Below the pieces are notes generated by a model, which had not been told where the DNA came from, ran no database searches, and was given only the letters and a program-made list of their open reading frames with translations. From positions 116,514,239-116,578,238 of the forward strand of contig NC_071393.1 of NCBI RefSeq assembly GCF_022682495.2: a stretch of DNA of 64,000 nucleotides, given 5' to 3'. This document shows positions 31,020-42,109 of the stretch, piece by piece; the first letter of the stretch is position 1, and each line of letters starts with the position of its first letter. The position numbers were made by a program, and so were the translations under genes. This stretch comes from Desmodus rotundus. Lineage: Eukaryota > Chordata > Mammalia > Chiroptera > Phyllostomidae.

Positions 31020-31660
31020 GCTAAGCTCAGCATATGCTTTATCTCATTTTGCCTTCACAACGATGGTATAAGGCAGATGATATTATAATCTCCCATGTTA
31101 CGGATATGTGAAACCGGAAAAGACACCGGAGTTCAGGCTGCCTGTCACTGCCAAACCCAATAAGCAATGACAGCGATTGAATCTTTATGGGCGCTTTATT
31201 CAGATGGCCGGCGATCTGAGAAGACAGTGGGTTCATACCCATCTTAAATTCCATTTTTAAATGGCACTTTTTATAAGGAGAACAAAGTGTAGGTAAGGGG
31301 TTTGGAATTCAGGGAAAAGTTAATTGTATTTAAAAAAAACACCAAGTTTAGCATTCTCGCCCTGGGCGGTGGGCATCTCACCCTGGAGCACAGTGGCTCA
31401 GATATCATCTTGAGTTGCTTGCAGTCCTCCTGAGGCACAAAGGTGCAACTGCTTATGGTCTCCTGGAGTCAGGGTGGGTCATACCTTCTGTTCCTGGAAC
31501 AAAAGCTTTTACATGCATTCATTATTAAGCTTATTAGCTATTACTTAAACTAAAATTTTCCAACTCCTAAGTCCCCTATCATGAGGACACTGAGGGTCAG
31601 ACAGGTTAAGTAACTAACCCAAAGTGCCTCAGCCAGTGGATGGCAAGGTGGGGATGTGAA
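31020..31660 (-). repeat. MIR SINE interrupted by an LTR
   Basis: The left piece 31025-31106 ('TTTATCTCATTTTGCCTTCA') and right piece 31582-31660 ('GGTTAAGTAACTAACCCAAA') are adjacent parts of the MIR complement separated by the LTR at 31107-31581. Confidence 0.68.
31107..31581 (-). mobile_element. Solo endogenous-retrovirus LTR
   Basis: Read on the minus strand: it starts TGATAGGGGACTTAGG; a TATA-like TTATAAAAAG lies at about 31268-31277; a polyadenylation signal AATAAA at 31193-31198 is followed by a U5-like segment ending CGGTTTCACA. The order of TATA box, poly(A) signal and terminal CA is that of a retroviral LTR of about 475 bp. It has no adjacent internal viral genes. Clean flanking duplications were not found, so the edges are approximate. 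The class is not assigned. Confidence 0.68.
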
Positions 31661-32525
31661 GTATTGGCTCGGGTCCCCGCTGTCACTGCCACCCTACACT
31701 CCCACTGTCACCCCTGATGGCATGGCACGGACCGTTATCAGGCCCGGCCATCTCTCTGAACAAACATCTAAACTTCCCCTCACACAGTTTTCCCACATCA
31801 AGTTCCATCTTTTCTGAACCTCTCACACCATGCTTTTCCATGCTTTGCCTTCTTGGTGTGGGACCCTCCAAGAAGATGTCCTCTTTTCAGAGGTATTGAA
31901 TCAAACCACACTTCTCTTTCATCTTCCTGGGGAGCTCCTTCAGATCCTATATCTGCCCCCAGGGTGCCCCAAACCCAAATGCCAGCCTCACACGCAGGGT
32001 TTCTCCCACGGAGCCCAGGCGGCCCTTGTGTCTACTGAGAGCCTCCCTTCCCCTTCCTTCAGGTCTGGGGCTCTTTCAGGGGAGAACGCCTGGAGGCCTG
32101 GAGGCCAGGGAAGCCGGCAACCAGTCAGCCCTTAGGTGCTGCTCCCATCCTCCCCTAACCCTTCCCTTAGCCCCTGTCAGGGAGGAGCCCCTCACCCTGA
32201 GCCATTCTGCCGTCCACCCTCCCACTTCATGTCCACCCCCACCCAGGGCGTCGGACCACCACCAGGCAGGTACACAGGCCTTATCACTTCACAAACACTT
32301 CCTCTTTCCCCCAGGCTGCTTCTCACACAATAGGTAATCAGGGTAAACTTCCTCTGACAATTCACTGAGCAAACACTCAGTGTACTTTTGCCACAGGCTA
32401 AGACCTTTGGGATCCCAAACCTGGCCTCCACCTTGAGGAGCCTTGAATCTGGCCTAGAGGAAGCACAGAAACGTGAACCAGAGGCCCCCCTAGGGCATTT
32501 CTGATGCTTTGTGGCCAGCAACCTG
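31661..32525. other. Intergenic stretch with no recognised feature
   Basis: GC-moderate DNA with several overlapping short open frames on both strands. None has a recognisable domain. Confidence 0.45.
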
Positions 32526-32529
32526 CTCT

Positions 32530-32650
32530 TCACTAGCTCTCTGTACCTTAGAGCAAGTTACCCTTTCTGATCCTGAATTTCATTAGCTGTAACAGAGGAA
32601 TAATGCGGCCTAGCTCGTCCTGAGAATCAACTGAGATCTGAAACAAGCCT
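32530..32650 (+). repeat. MIR SINE fragment
   Basis: 'CTGTACCTTAGAGCAAGTTA' and 'TTCATTAGCTGTAACAGAGG' match the MIR core. Confidence 0.6.
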
Positions 32651-33495
32651 GATTGAGCACCTGAGCTCTTGGGGTAGCGGGCGGAGGAGGGGCAGGATCT
32701 GCCAGGAGCTGGAGGAGGAAGAGGAATGTGGTAACAGGAGCAGCTTCCTCCAGGGACTGATTTCTGCCTTGAAAGCAAAATGCTGTAAAGAACTGCTTCT
32801 TTCTCTATTCCTTGCTCTTTTCAGGTCTAGGAGTAGGTGTGGTGCCCCCTTTCAGGTATAAATTGAGTGGTCCCTGCATACGACTGGGTCAACCAATCAG
32901 TTAGCATGTCGAGGAACACAGATCTGGGGTGGCAGCCATGGTTAGTCATAACATGCCCATGCTACAGGACGAGTTGATTTCCTAGCTAAGTGCTAACTCT
33001 GCAGACACAGCTCACAAAGGACAGATCGCTGAAGGCCTGGAGTAGTTGGGAAAATTCCTCGCTGTTGAGGAATCAGTATGCAAAATCACAGCAACCCAGG
33101 CAAAACCATCACAGACAGGTCAAACCACAGGGGTAAAAACAGTTCTATCCCTCCACCCCTTCATCAACATATGCAAGTAAAACGGACAGCCTTTCAACCT
33201 CCACGTTTGGTTCTTTCTTAACATATTAGGGCTGCCTTGTGCTCTGGCTTGGGTTTGTAGGGAACACGGGGGAGGGATAAGCGAGAAGGGCCAGAGGGGC
33301 TGGGCACTGGGGGAGAGCACTTGGTGGGGGTCGGGGGACAGAATGATGGGCAAGGAGTAGCAAAAAACAGGGAGCTAGCTCAGGTACATACCTGATCTCA
33401 AATGGGGTGACACGGGGAGAGTGATGCGGACCATCCCTCCACTTAAGAAAGACTCTAGAAAAAGACACCAAGAGGACACAGCGCCGTGGTGGATG
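32651..33495. other. Intergenic stretch with no recognised feature
   Basis: Nothing was recognised. Confidence 0.45.
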
Positions 33496-33499
33496 GAGC

Positions 33500-33625
33500 C
33501 TCGGCAGGACCTTGGTGAAGTTGCTTTACCTCTTTGAACCTAGTTGCCTAAACTCTAAATGAGAATAACAGCATCTGTTTTGTGGAGCTTTTGTGAGGAC
33601 TGTGAACTACAGAACACAGCCTGCC
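33500..33625 (+). repeat. MIR SINE fragment
   Basis: 'GACCTTGGTGAAGTTGCTTT', 'TACCTCTTTGAACCTAGTTG' and 'TTGTGAGGACTGTGAACTAC' match the MIR core and 3' part. Confidence 0.7.
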
Positions 33626-34200
33626 AGCATGTGGGTGTCAAGTTCTCTTCCCCACTCTCAAGCTTCTAGGAATGCCTTAGAAATACATGACTGACTATCT
33701 TTAGGGCCTGGCTCCCTCCCCTGCCAACCCATGGTTAAATTAGAATGAAACTACTGATGCTAAAGTTTCTTCCAGTTCTCGAATTCTCCAAATTCTCCAT
33801 GTGGACTGGGTGGGAGAGGACAGTCATCAGACCACCTCTTGGGGACTTCTTGCTGATTCTGAGCAGCACATGCAGTGCCCTGTGTGCAAGAGCCTTTTAG
33901 GGGGCACCCTGCAGGAGGATGGGGGGATTCCCAGGAGCCTGACAATTCTTTTTCTGTCTAGGTTTCCTGTTTCTGGGTTCCTTCACTCCCCTTTGCTGAG
34001 ATTTACCTTGGGTGTGTCAATGGGGGAGAAAGCAGGGGTAACTTTAGTAGAAAAAAGAGTCACCGATGGGTCTCCCTGAGGATGCAGGGAAGCCACCCAA
34101 GTGGCTCATTTCAGCCCACCCTGCAAAAGAAAGTTATAACAGGATGTCGGACCCTGGAAATGTATCTCAGGCAGCAGCCAGAGCTTGGGTCCTGGAGAGG
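33626..34200. other. Intergenic stretch with no recognised feature
   Basis: Nothing was recognised. Confidence 0.45.
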
Positions 34201-34204
34201 TCCC

Positions 34205-34425
34205 CCATATACAGTGATTCTCAGTTCTGAATGCATATAAGTATCCCAGGAAGTTTTGTAAAGAAAAATCCCATTAGCCTGGCCCTCATCTATGAGATTC
34301 TGATTCATTCTCTTGGCCTTTGGTGGTGGCTGTGGATCCTTGGACTTTTGTTAACAGTGCCCCTGGGTGACTGCACTGTGCAGGTGGGGATGAGGCCCAG
34401 TGTTCCCCAGGCTCCACTGCGCTTT
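34205..34425 (+). repeat. MER5-like hAT element
   Basis: 'CAGTGATTCTCAGTTCTGAA', 'CTGGCCCTCATCTATGAGAT' and 'TCTGATTCATTCTCTTGGCC' follow the MER5 layout. Confidence 0.65.
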
Positions 34426-34499
34426 CTAACTCTGGGAGTCTACTCATCTGGTAGGACGCTAGTGTGGTAGCCACAGAGACTTGCTTCCATCCTGGCTCC

Positions 34500-35040
34500 T
34501 CGCAATCCACTCTGGGTCACAGCAGCCAGAGCAATGCTTTTAAAATGTAAATCAGATCGCCATCCCTTCCTGGCTTCAGCATCTCCAGAGTGTCACATTA
34601 CAGTCCCAACCCCTCACAGTGGCCAGCAGGGGCCCACCATTCCCTCTCACCCCATCCCTCCTGGCACTGGAATGCTTTCTGTTCCTCAAACACACCACAC
34701 TCTTCCTGCCCTGGGGCTTCACACTTGCTGGGCAAAGGAGTCCTCTGCCTGGGAGCTCTTCCCCAGCCTGGTTTGGGGCTGGCTTCTCCTCATCTTCTGG
34801 GCCTCTCAGGCCTCCTTTTCAAAGAAGCTTCCCTCACCTGTCCAGTCCACATGGCACTCCTCCCCCACGTGGCGCCTCCTTTTCGAATCACCCGGAACAC
34901 TCTCCTACTGGAAAGGAAGATCCACGAGAACAGAAACCTGTCTACCTGGTTTACGGCAGTGATAGTGCAAATGGATTCTATACCAAATCACAAAATAACA
35001 AATCACACAAATAAGTATTTGTTGAACAAATGAGTAAATG
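34500..35040 (+). repeat. L2 LINE 3' region
   Basis: 'GTAAATCAGATCGCCATCCC', 'GCTGGGCAAAGGAGTCCTCT', 'GGGAGCTCTTCCCCAGCCTG' and the terminal 'ATTTGTTGAACAAATGAGTA' (as AGTATTTGTTGAACAAATGA) are forward L2 in order. The 142-147-codon overlapping frames here lie inside this repeat. Confidence 0.82.
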
Positions 35041-35082
35041 TGTACATAATATATGTTTATATATTAAAATTGTATGTTTTTA

Positions 35083-35295
35083 GCTCTGGCTGGTGTGGCT
35101 CAGTGGATTGAGTGCCAGCCTGTGAACTAGAAGTTCGTCGGCTCAATCCCAGTTAGGGCACATGGCTGGGTTGCAGACCAGGTCCCCATTTGGGGGTGTG
35201 TGAGAGGCAACCACACATCCATGTTTCTCTCCCTGTCTTCCTCCCTCCCTTTCCCTCTCTCTAAAAAAAAATAAATAAATAAAATCTTTTAAAAA
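35083..35295 (+). mobile_element. Ves SINE
   Basis: Ves head and tail with a perfect 12-bp target duplication, TGTATGTTTTTA, at 35071-35082 and 35296-35307. Confidence 0.97.
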
Positions 35296-35409
35296 TGTAT
35301 GTTTTTATGTACATATACCTGTATGGAATAGGATTCGAGGTCTGGTGTGGAAATGGACGGACGGCATCAGAGCAAACGGCTTCCATGCACTCGGGAAAGG
35401 AAGACGTTC

Positions 35410-35690
35410 TGAGCGCTGACTCACTGCCAGGCACCATTCTAGGGCTTTTCAGGCACTTGGTCCTCACAGCAACTCACTGTTTACAAAATTCCAATGATCT
35501 ATAGCTGCCATGGTCCAACAGAATGAGAATCTTGGAGGTGGGGTTCAACATTATTATCCCATTCTACAGATAAAGAAACTGAGACCTCGAGAAGGGAAAT
35601 AACTTGCCTGAAGTTAAACTACAAACAGGTGCCAGAGCAGGCTATACACCCAAGGTTATTGGACTCCAAGGCTGCCTTGTTCATCGAATC
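35410..35690 (-). repeat. MIR SINE
   Basis: 'ATTATCCCATTCTACAGATA', 'GAAACTGAGACCTCGAGAAG' and 'AACTTGCCTGAAGTTAAACT' are the MIR complement; 'CACTGCCAGGCACCATTCTA' is its 3' part. Confidence 0.82.
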
Positions 35691-36484
35691 ATTCTTGAAG
35701 GAGAAATTGCCTTAATCGTTACCTCTCTCCACTATCAGGGAATTAAAAAAAAAATCTTCAGATGAATGGGGACCCAGAGAGCAACGGCTGATTGGTGACT
35801 AGAGCTAATAACAGAGGAAGCAGGACAGGTAAGGAAAGGAAAGAGAATTTACTAGTAGTCTGTTACCAGATCAATTTAAAATCAACCTTGTTTCCTAATT
35901 TTATTGTGATCGGGTAAGAATTTACACTCTTCTACTTGATTAAAGTTCCCAGAACTGAATATTTACGAGTAAGATTTCCCTGGTTATCAGGATGTCCTGA
36001 GGGCACAAATAACCTTTCTGGATGCTAAAATGCATAACTCAGAGGGTTATAGTGTATAAACACAGAGGAATTTGGGTTCCTTAACCATCAGTGGGCTAGT
36101 CCGTTTGGGCCCCCTGTCTTAAACTTTGGAACCTAATTTCTAGCCAAAGGAATAGAACATACCCTTAGTAATATACTTCTTAAAATATCCCCAGAACTTG
36201 CTTTATACCACCAGATTCTTTTTAACCCTAGACTCCGGGAAGCATTTCTGCTCTGAGCCACAGAATGCCTTTTCTTCTTTTAAATGAAATACAATTAAGC
36301 CATTTGCATGGGACAGAGATGAGTTAGACACCCTCCTTGCCATAAAAAGCGAACAGTCTAATAACTGGCTCCCATGGGACTGTTACACAATGGCTTCAGC
36401 TTACTCAGGGAGGGGCTGTTAAGTGAGATGTAGACACAATGTGGACAATCTGTCCAAGATGAGTTTATATGCTTTGTTCTGTAG
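35691..36484. other. Intergenic stretch with no recognised feature
   Basis: AT-rich, with no gene or clear repeat. Confidence 0.45.
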
Positions 36485-36935
36485 ACAGTGGGGAGCTGTA
36501 TCAGTTAGGGCCTTTTGGTTTTAGAAAATAGGAGCCAGTTCTGGGTTAACTGAGAAGAAAAAGGGGGCATCTGTTAGAAGGATATTGGGGAGTTTACAGA
36601 ATTAAAAGAAGAGCTGACCAGGCAAGAGGGGATCTGCAGAGGATGAACTCATGACTCAACTTCAGACCTCTCAAAAGATAAAGAAAGAAAGCACAGAATA
36701 ATTAATAAACTAGTTATAAAATTGAAAAAATAAAAAACTTCAAAACTTTCATCCCAGGATCCCCACTCAACATTCAAATTCCCAGGAGTCTGATTGGCTT
36801 AGCTTAGGTCATGTGCTCACCTCAGAGAATCGGCAATTGGTTGTCCTCCTGAATCTGGCAGAACAGGGGAAGGGAGACCGTTTCCAAAGGAAGAGATGCT
36901 GCCCAGAGGGACAAGACATGTCTGCTCCAGTAGCT
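36485..36935. repeat. Ancient dispersed repeat, family not named
   Basis: 'TCTGATTGGCTTAGCTTAGG' and 'TCATGTGCTCACCTCAGAGA' resemble a segment repeated widely in mammals, probably of LTR origin. The limits are guesses. Confidence 0.35.
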
Positions 36936-36994
36936 CTGGATGCTAATCACATAGAAATGATATGATTAACTTAGATCGCATGTCACAGGTACTT

Positions 36995-37558
36995 GAATCA
37001 ATAGTTTTGTCATATTCTTTCAACAGCCCAGTAATATGGGCATATTTATTAAAGATGAGGAAAATTGCAGTTTTGAGAAGTTACATGACTTTTCCCCCAA
37101 GAGGTAAGGCTCTTTCTGGACACTATATGATCTTCTTGTCCTTTAGAGTCATTGGTTTGGCTCTAAAGTATTTAAAGAAAGAAAGAGGCAGGAAGGAGAT
37201 TGGTTAGCGAGCTGTTAGAGTCAACCAACATGGAAGGAGTTTACTAGCAGGGGCTAGTGGGCAATGAGAGGAGACAACTAGGCATGAGGCACGAGGACGC
37301 AAAAAGTAGTTTGCAGACTGGACTACTACAACCACTGGGACAACCTGTTCAAAACGCCAATCCTGAGTGTCCATCTCTGACCTGAACCAACATTCTCTCT
37401 GCGTGGTGACTGGGAATCTGCCATTTTAAACACACACCCATCGTCTGGCAGCAATCATTTTGCAATATGTAAGCATATCAAATCAACGTGCTGTACTCCT
37501 TAAATTTACACAATTATATGTCAATTATATCTCAATAAAGCTGGAAAAAATTTTAAAA
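36995..37558. repeat. MIR fragment and old L1 3' terminus
   Basis: A MIR complement piece lies at 36995-37110 ('TATTAAAGATGAGGAAAATT'). An L1-type terminus on the plus strand lies at 37490-37558 ('CTTAAATTTACACAATTATA', 'TCTCAATAAAGCTGGAAAAA'). Confidence 0.6.
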
Positions 37559-39565
37559 ACACACCCACACCCAACCCCTAGATAGGTGGTTATTCATGTA
37601 GCCAGCTGGACACTGATCTGTAATCTGTAGAAGGGCACTGGAAATCACTAGACCCTTTTTTTCTAAATGTCCTCTAGTCCAGTTTCTTGTCTTATCTCTC
37701 CGCTGTTGCAGTTAAGCATTATCAAGGTATATATTTTGAGCAGTTGCAATTTGTACTCATTACATTTAGAGTAATGTATCTGTAGTATCTTTTCCGAGGT
37801 CTGAGGGATGTAAACAAAGACAGAGAGGCAGGGTGGCTCCTTGTTGTCCTCTGATTCTGTTAGTGTGTCTGGAGCTTGTGGCTTTTGATAGGAATTCTTG
37901 GGAGATGACTTCACGAGCTTTCCCTGTGAGGAGAATAATCCTGGATTCTTATCTTCCCTTTCGCTCTAGTACTAGGTCTCCCATAACAAACACACCCAAG
38001 TCTGCTATTTCTAAACTTATGGCTCCATGTCGAATGCACACCGTTCCTGGAGCCAGACTCATTTTGCAGTTTCTCCTTCCCACCCCGCCCTTTGGTCCTG
38101 CGGATGAGCTGATCCAGCCTTGGCACGTGATAACCCACAGGTTCTGGGTGTTCTCTCCGCAGCACTGCAGAGCCGTGTAGACTTTCAGTAACATCTGGAG
38201 TTAAAAAGAATAGTGGTCTTTGGGAATGAGTTCTGGTACAGACTGGAGTACAGAATTTACGGTCTCAAATTTCTCCCCTCCGTTTGTTCAGGGAGGGGAC
38301 TCATGAGAATGGGTAACTCGGAAAGGGTTTCCCTAACCTCAGCCATTTGAATGCCATTCTCATGGTTTTTGCCAGATCTGTGTGCCATCTATCTGTTATT
38401 TACTTAACATTTTTCATTAGATTAATTAACATGTTTTGCTGGCGTACAACAACATTCATGAAGTCACCGATTCATGAAACCAGATCTGATGTGCTGCTAC
38501 CCGTAATTTTCTTCTAGTACACACGAAAATAAATATGCCCTTGTCCAAATGGTGTGAATGTCCACCAGGTGCTCTCTGAAACTTCCCACAGAGGGAGGAC
38601 CATGTATCCTTAGAGATATACAAGTATGTGTCATACTTGGGGAGCATTGTCTCAGAAAAGCCCGCATGCTAAGAGGCATGTGGCTCCAGACCCTTCAATT
38701 CATCACAGTTTGGATGTTAACTGTAAGAATTTTTTTTGAGAGTCTGTTTAGTGAAAAACTATGCTTTTATAACCTCTTGCTGCAGAAGTTAAGGTTCAGA
38801 GTCAGAAACAAAAGCCACCCAGGGTATTTTAATGAAGAAGGAAATTAATGATTTTATAATGATCAGAACGGCTGGCTGGAGGACTGAGCTCCCTCTTGGA
38901 ATGAACGCCACAGCACTGCAAAAGCAATCGCTGGGGAGCTGCAACTCCTCCGTAGCTAGGAGGCTCCAAGGAGATGGCTCAGTTTCAGAATCCGCCATCA
39001 TGGCCGTCATCCAAGGATCGGGTCCCACCTCCACCTCCTCTCCCTCCAATTCCACTTGACACTCACGGATCTAGAGAGTGAATAGTGGACTGCTGCTGTA
39101 GATGTCCACATGGCCTTGACGTTGCTTATCAGCCGAACATTGCTGAAGCATCAGGATGGTGACCCCTGACTCTTTTCTGCCTTTTATTTCTCATAACTGC
39201 ATCTAACATCCGTTACTTTGCACCATGCAGAACCGTAGCTGCAGAGGAGTCTGAGACAAGGAGTTTACAGCTTTCCAGCTTTGAAGAAGTCGCACTAAAA
39301 GTGGGACGGATGCTGAGAGGCAGTTAATGGTATTCCACACGTTGCCTGTCAGTGGCAGCTCTGCTGCTGGTTCCCTGTGAACCAAGGAATCACTAAGACA
39401 AGGGAAGAAAACAGACCAATGCAGGTCCCTATATTACCAACCAGTTGCTCTTTTGCGAATTGCAGGAGGGGGTGTGTGTGTGTCTAAAGGCAGGTTTTGT
39501 GTAATCTGAAGGTTTACATTTGCCAACATACCAGCTAAGTCAATAAAAGTAACTTCGGTAGCACA
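37559..39565. other. Intergenic stretch without a recognised gene
   Basis: About 2 kb in which no repeat was clear. A 115-codon frame on the plus strand (37833-38180) overlaps minus-strand frames and has no known domain or splice context, so it is not called a gene. The block is a reasonable place to look for conserved non-coding sequence. Confidence 0.45.
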
Positions 39566-39569
39566 AATT

Positions 39570-39900
39570 GACATGCCATGCAAAACCTCAGTGGCTCCCC
39601 ACCGCCTGCAGAAGGGAAGTCCAGGAATAGCCTTGTGTGCTATGCCTTTTAGAAGCTGGCCTTGCCACCCAGTGTGTTCTGCGTGTTCTGTGACATGCCT
39701 CCACTCCTGTCAAAGAGCTCGAGTAATAGTAAGAAGCAGCCAAATAGTCCTCCTCCCTGCCTTTCTGGTCAAAAGGGCCTTGCCTGAAAAGCTGTTTTTT
39801 CTTCTCCTCTTACTTGAATCTTCAAGGTCCAGTTCTGTGCTCCTTCCTCAGTTCCTAAAGCGGGCTTTGTGCTCTCACCCTCTATTAATAAAACCTGTTC
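39570..39900 (+). repeat. L2 LINE fragment (diverged)
   Basis: 'CAAAACCTCAGTGGCTCCCC', 'AAGGGAAGTCCAGGAATAGC' and 'AGCTGGCCTTGCCACCCAGT' parallel forward L2. The 176-codon frame at 39573-40103 begins in this repeat and is not supported as a gene. Confidence 0.55.
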
Positions 39901-40316
39901 CCTTCCATTGGGACCTGGTTTCCTCCCTCCCAGTCACCCTTTCAGGTGTTCGCTTCCCCATAACCTGCTCCGGGAGGAGCTCCAACCCTACGCTCCCGTT
40001 TTTCTCGTCACCTGCATGCATAGCATGTGGGACTGGAAGAAGGAAACCCCCTTCACCCTTACTCCCACAGAAAGACAGAGGCTTGGAAGGAGGGAGGTCT
40101 TGACTAAAGGATTGAATCTGGTGGTGGTGATGCCACTGTTTTAGCTAAATCATCAGCTGTGCAAAAGAAAGCCTGGAGCTGGGGAAATGAACTTGTGCCC
40201 GTAACAAAGGGAGAAATGGGCTGGCCCCTGAGAGTCAGGAAAAGGCAAAGCGGCGGGAGAAGAGAAGTTGGAAAGGCGAGAGAGGAGTGAGAAATAAACA
40301 TCGTGAGGACCTCTAA
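39901..40316. other. Intergenic stretch with no recognised feature
   Basis: Nothing was recognised. Confidence 0.45.
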
Positions 40317-40330
40317 AGAGAGGAATGCTT

Positions 40331-40556
40331 GCCCTGGCCAGTGTGGCTCAGTTGGTTGGAGCATCTTCTGTACACCAAAAGGTGGGGGTTTGATTCCGTG
40401 TCAGAGAACATACAATAGTTACAGGTTCGATTCCCAGTTGGGGCGCATAAGGGAGGCAACCAATCCATGTTTCTCTCTCACCTTGATGTTTCTCTTTCTC
40501 CTGTCCCCTCATCCTCTCTCTCTCTCAAATCAATACGCATATTAAAAAAAAAAAAG
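40331..40556 (+). mobile_element. Ves SINE (distinct subfamily)
   Basis: The head 'GCCCTGGCCAGTGTGGCTCA' differs from the other copies after the A box ('GTTGGTTGGAGCATCTTCTG'). A second 'GGTTCGATTCCCAGTTGGGG' block gives a longer body. Target duplication AGAGAGGAATGCTT at 40317-40330 and AGAGAGGGATGCTT at 40557-40570. Confidence 0.95.
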
Positions 40557-40640
40557 AGAGAGGGATGCTTGGTGCTATGGGGGTAGGGAGAATGATGGGA
40601 GTATGTCTCAAATCTCAGTAAGGTCTGTTGCTCCCACAGG

Positions 40641-40682
40641 AAGTGTTGTGTGTTTGTGTGTGTGTGTGTGTGTTTTGTTTTG
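40641..40682. repeat. (GT)n microsatellite
   Basis: A GT-rich run with a perfect core at about 40656-40673 and T interruptions on both sides. Confidence 0.9.
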
Positions 40683-41094
40683 TGTGCCAAGACTGGAATG
40701 GGACTGAATTCCAGATCTGGGCTGCTGTGGAACAGAGCCAACACCCTTCACAGGGATGGTGAGAAGACTCACAGGCTGACCTAATTCAGGGGAAGGAGGA
40801 GCTTGACTCCAGAAGCAACTGTGATCACCAGAATCCCACAAGAGATCCGGTCAAGTCTCATATGCACAAAATGGGTATGAGACCTTCTCTGGTGAGCGAT
40901 CAGAATAGTGCAAGAGCACACTGCCTAGGCAACTACCAGAATGCACACTCCGATGGCTGGGGTTGGGAGGGGGCGGGGGGCAGATACATGCAGACACCTG
41001 GACTTGAACAACAATAAAGTAATAAAAAAGAAAAAAAAGAACGCACACTCCACTCTCACCTCGCCATAAGGTTGCTGATCGAGGCCGTACAGTC
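40683..41094. other. Intergenic stretch; short G and A runs
   Basis: A G-rich run lies at 40961-40981 and an A-rich run at 41017-41040. Otherwise nothing was recognised. Confidence 0.45.
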
Positions 41095-41700
41095 AGGATT
41101 CCGAATCTCCATCCCTAGTTCCTACAGTCGACAGAATTTCTAACGTGGCCTCCCACTGCCACCCCCTAAGATGTCCTAATCCCCGGAACCTCTGAATATA
41201 TCATTCCCATGATTGCCTTATGTTGTTTGGCACAGCCGACCTGAAGTAGGGCGATTATCCAGGCAGGCCTAATCTCATCGTGCGGACCCCTGGGAGCCAA
41301 GAGCTTTCTCTGGAAGTTGGAGATGCGGAGCGTGAGGGGGACTCAGTGCACCGCTGTGGGCTCTGAAGGCGGAGGCGCTCACCAGAGGAATGTGGGCGGC
41401 ATCTAGGAGCAGTGAGCAGAGCCTGGGGGCAGCCAGCAAGGAAACAACACCACAGTCCTACGGCCATGTGGAAGTGGATTTTGCCAACACCTGGGTGAAT
41501 TTGGAAGTGTGTTCTTCCACAAGGCCTCCAGATGAAAGCCCGGCCTTGTTGGTAACACCTTGCCTTCAGCCTCGTGAGAACTGAAGTAGAGAGGCCAGAC
41601 TAAGCTGCTGGACTTCTGACCCGCACAGCACTGTCAGCTAGTGTGGGTGTCTTTTTAAGCTACTAAGTTTGTGGTTTGTTTCGCAGCAATAGAAAACCTC
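41095..41700 (+). mobile_element. MLT1-type LTR (MaLR)
   Basis: 'GCCACCCCCTAAGATGTCCT', 'AATCCCCGGAACCTCTGAAT', 'GCGATTATCCAGGCAGGCCT' and the 3' end 'TTAAGCTACTAAGTTTGTGG' are forward MLT1 landmarks. Confidence 0.82.
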
Positions 41701-41849
41701 CCATCCCCTGCGCAGTGTTGACCTTGGCGTCACTCCGTGGCTCTGTGGGACTCATGTTCCCTTTCATTATAGGCTGCTTTATCCAGGACCCCTTTCCTTA
41801 GCCCCTCACTAATTGTCACACTCTACGGACGTCCCATCTCGGGGATCCT

Positions 41850-42005
41850 CCCATGTATCGCGTACCTCTTCCCTCCAGTTGTTTGAGTCATTACATTTGA
41901 CTGACTGGGAGATTTATTATCCATATCCCCAACACCTAGCACAGTGCCTAGCATACAGTTGGTGCTCAATAATATGTGCTGATGATGCTGATGAATACAG
42001 AGAGA
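41850..42005 (+). repeat. L2 LINE 3' terminus
   Basis: 'CCCCAACACCTAGCACAGTG', then 'CCTAGCATACAGTTGGTGCT' and 'CAATAATATGTGCTGATGAT'. Confidence 0.75.
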
Positions 42006-42109
42006 AGAAACTCTATGGATCATCCCCAGTGCTGGCATTTAATGTTCTAGCCCTGTTGCACTATGTGAAGTCCCCAGGAGACACCATGCTGTCTCTTGCC
42101 TCTGAGTTC

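Noticed and set aside
34534..35033. Three overlapping plus-strand frames of 131-147 codons
   Set aside because: All lie in an L2 3' region, whose pyrimidine-rich text is poor in stop codons.
39573..40103. 176-codon open frame on the plus strand
   Set aside because: It begins inside an L2 fragment, has no recognised domain and no splice or promoter context. Its Leu/Pro/Ser-rich content is typical of translated pyrimidine-rich non-coding DNA.
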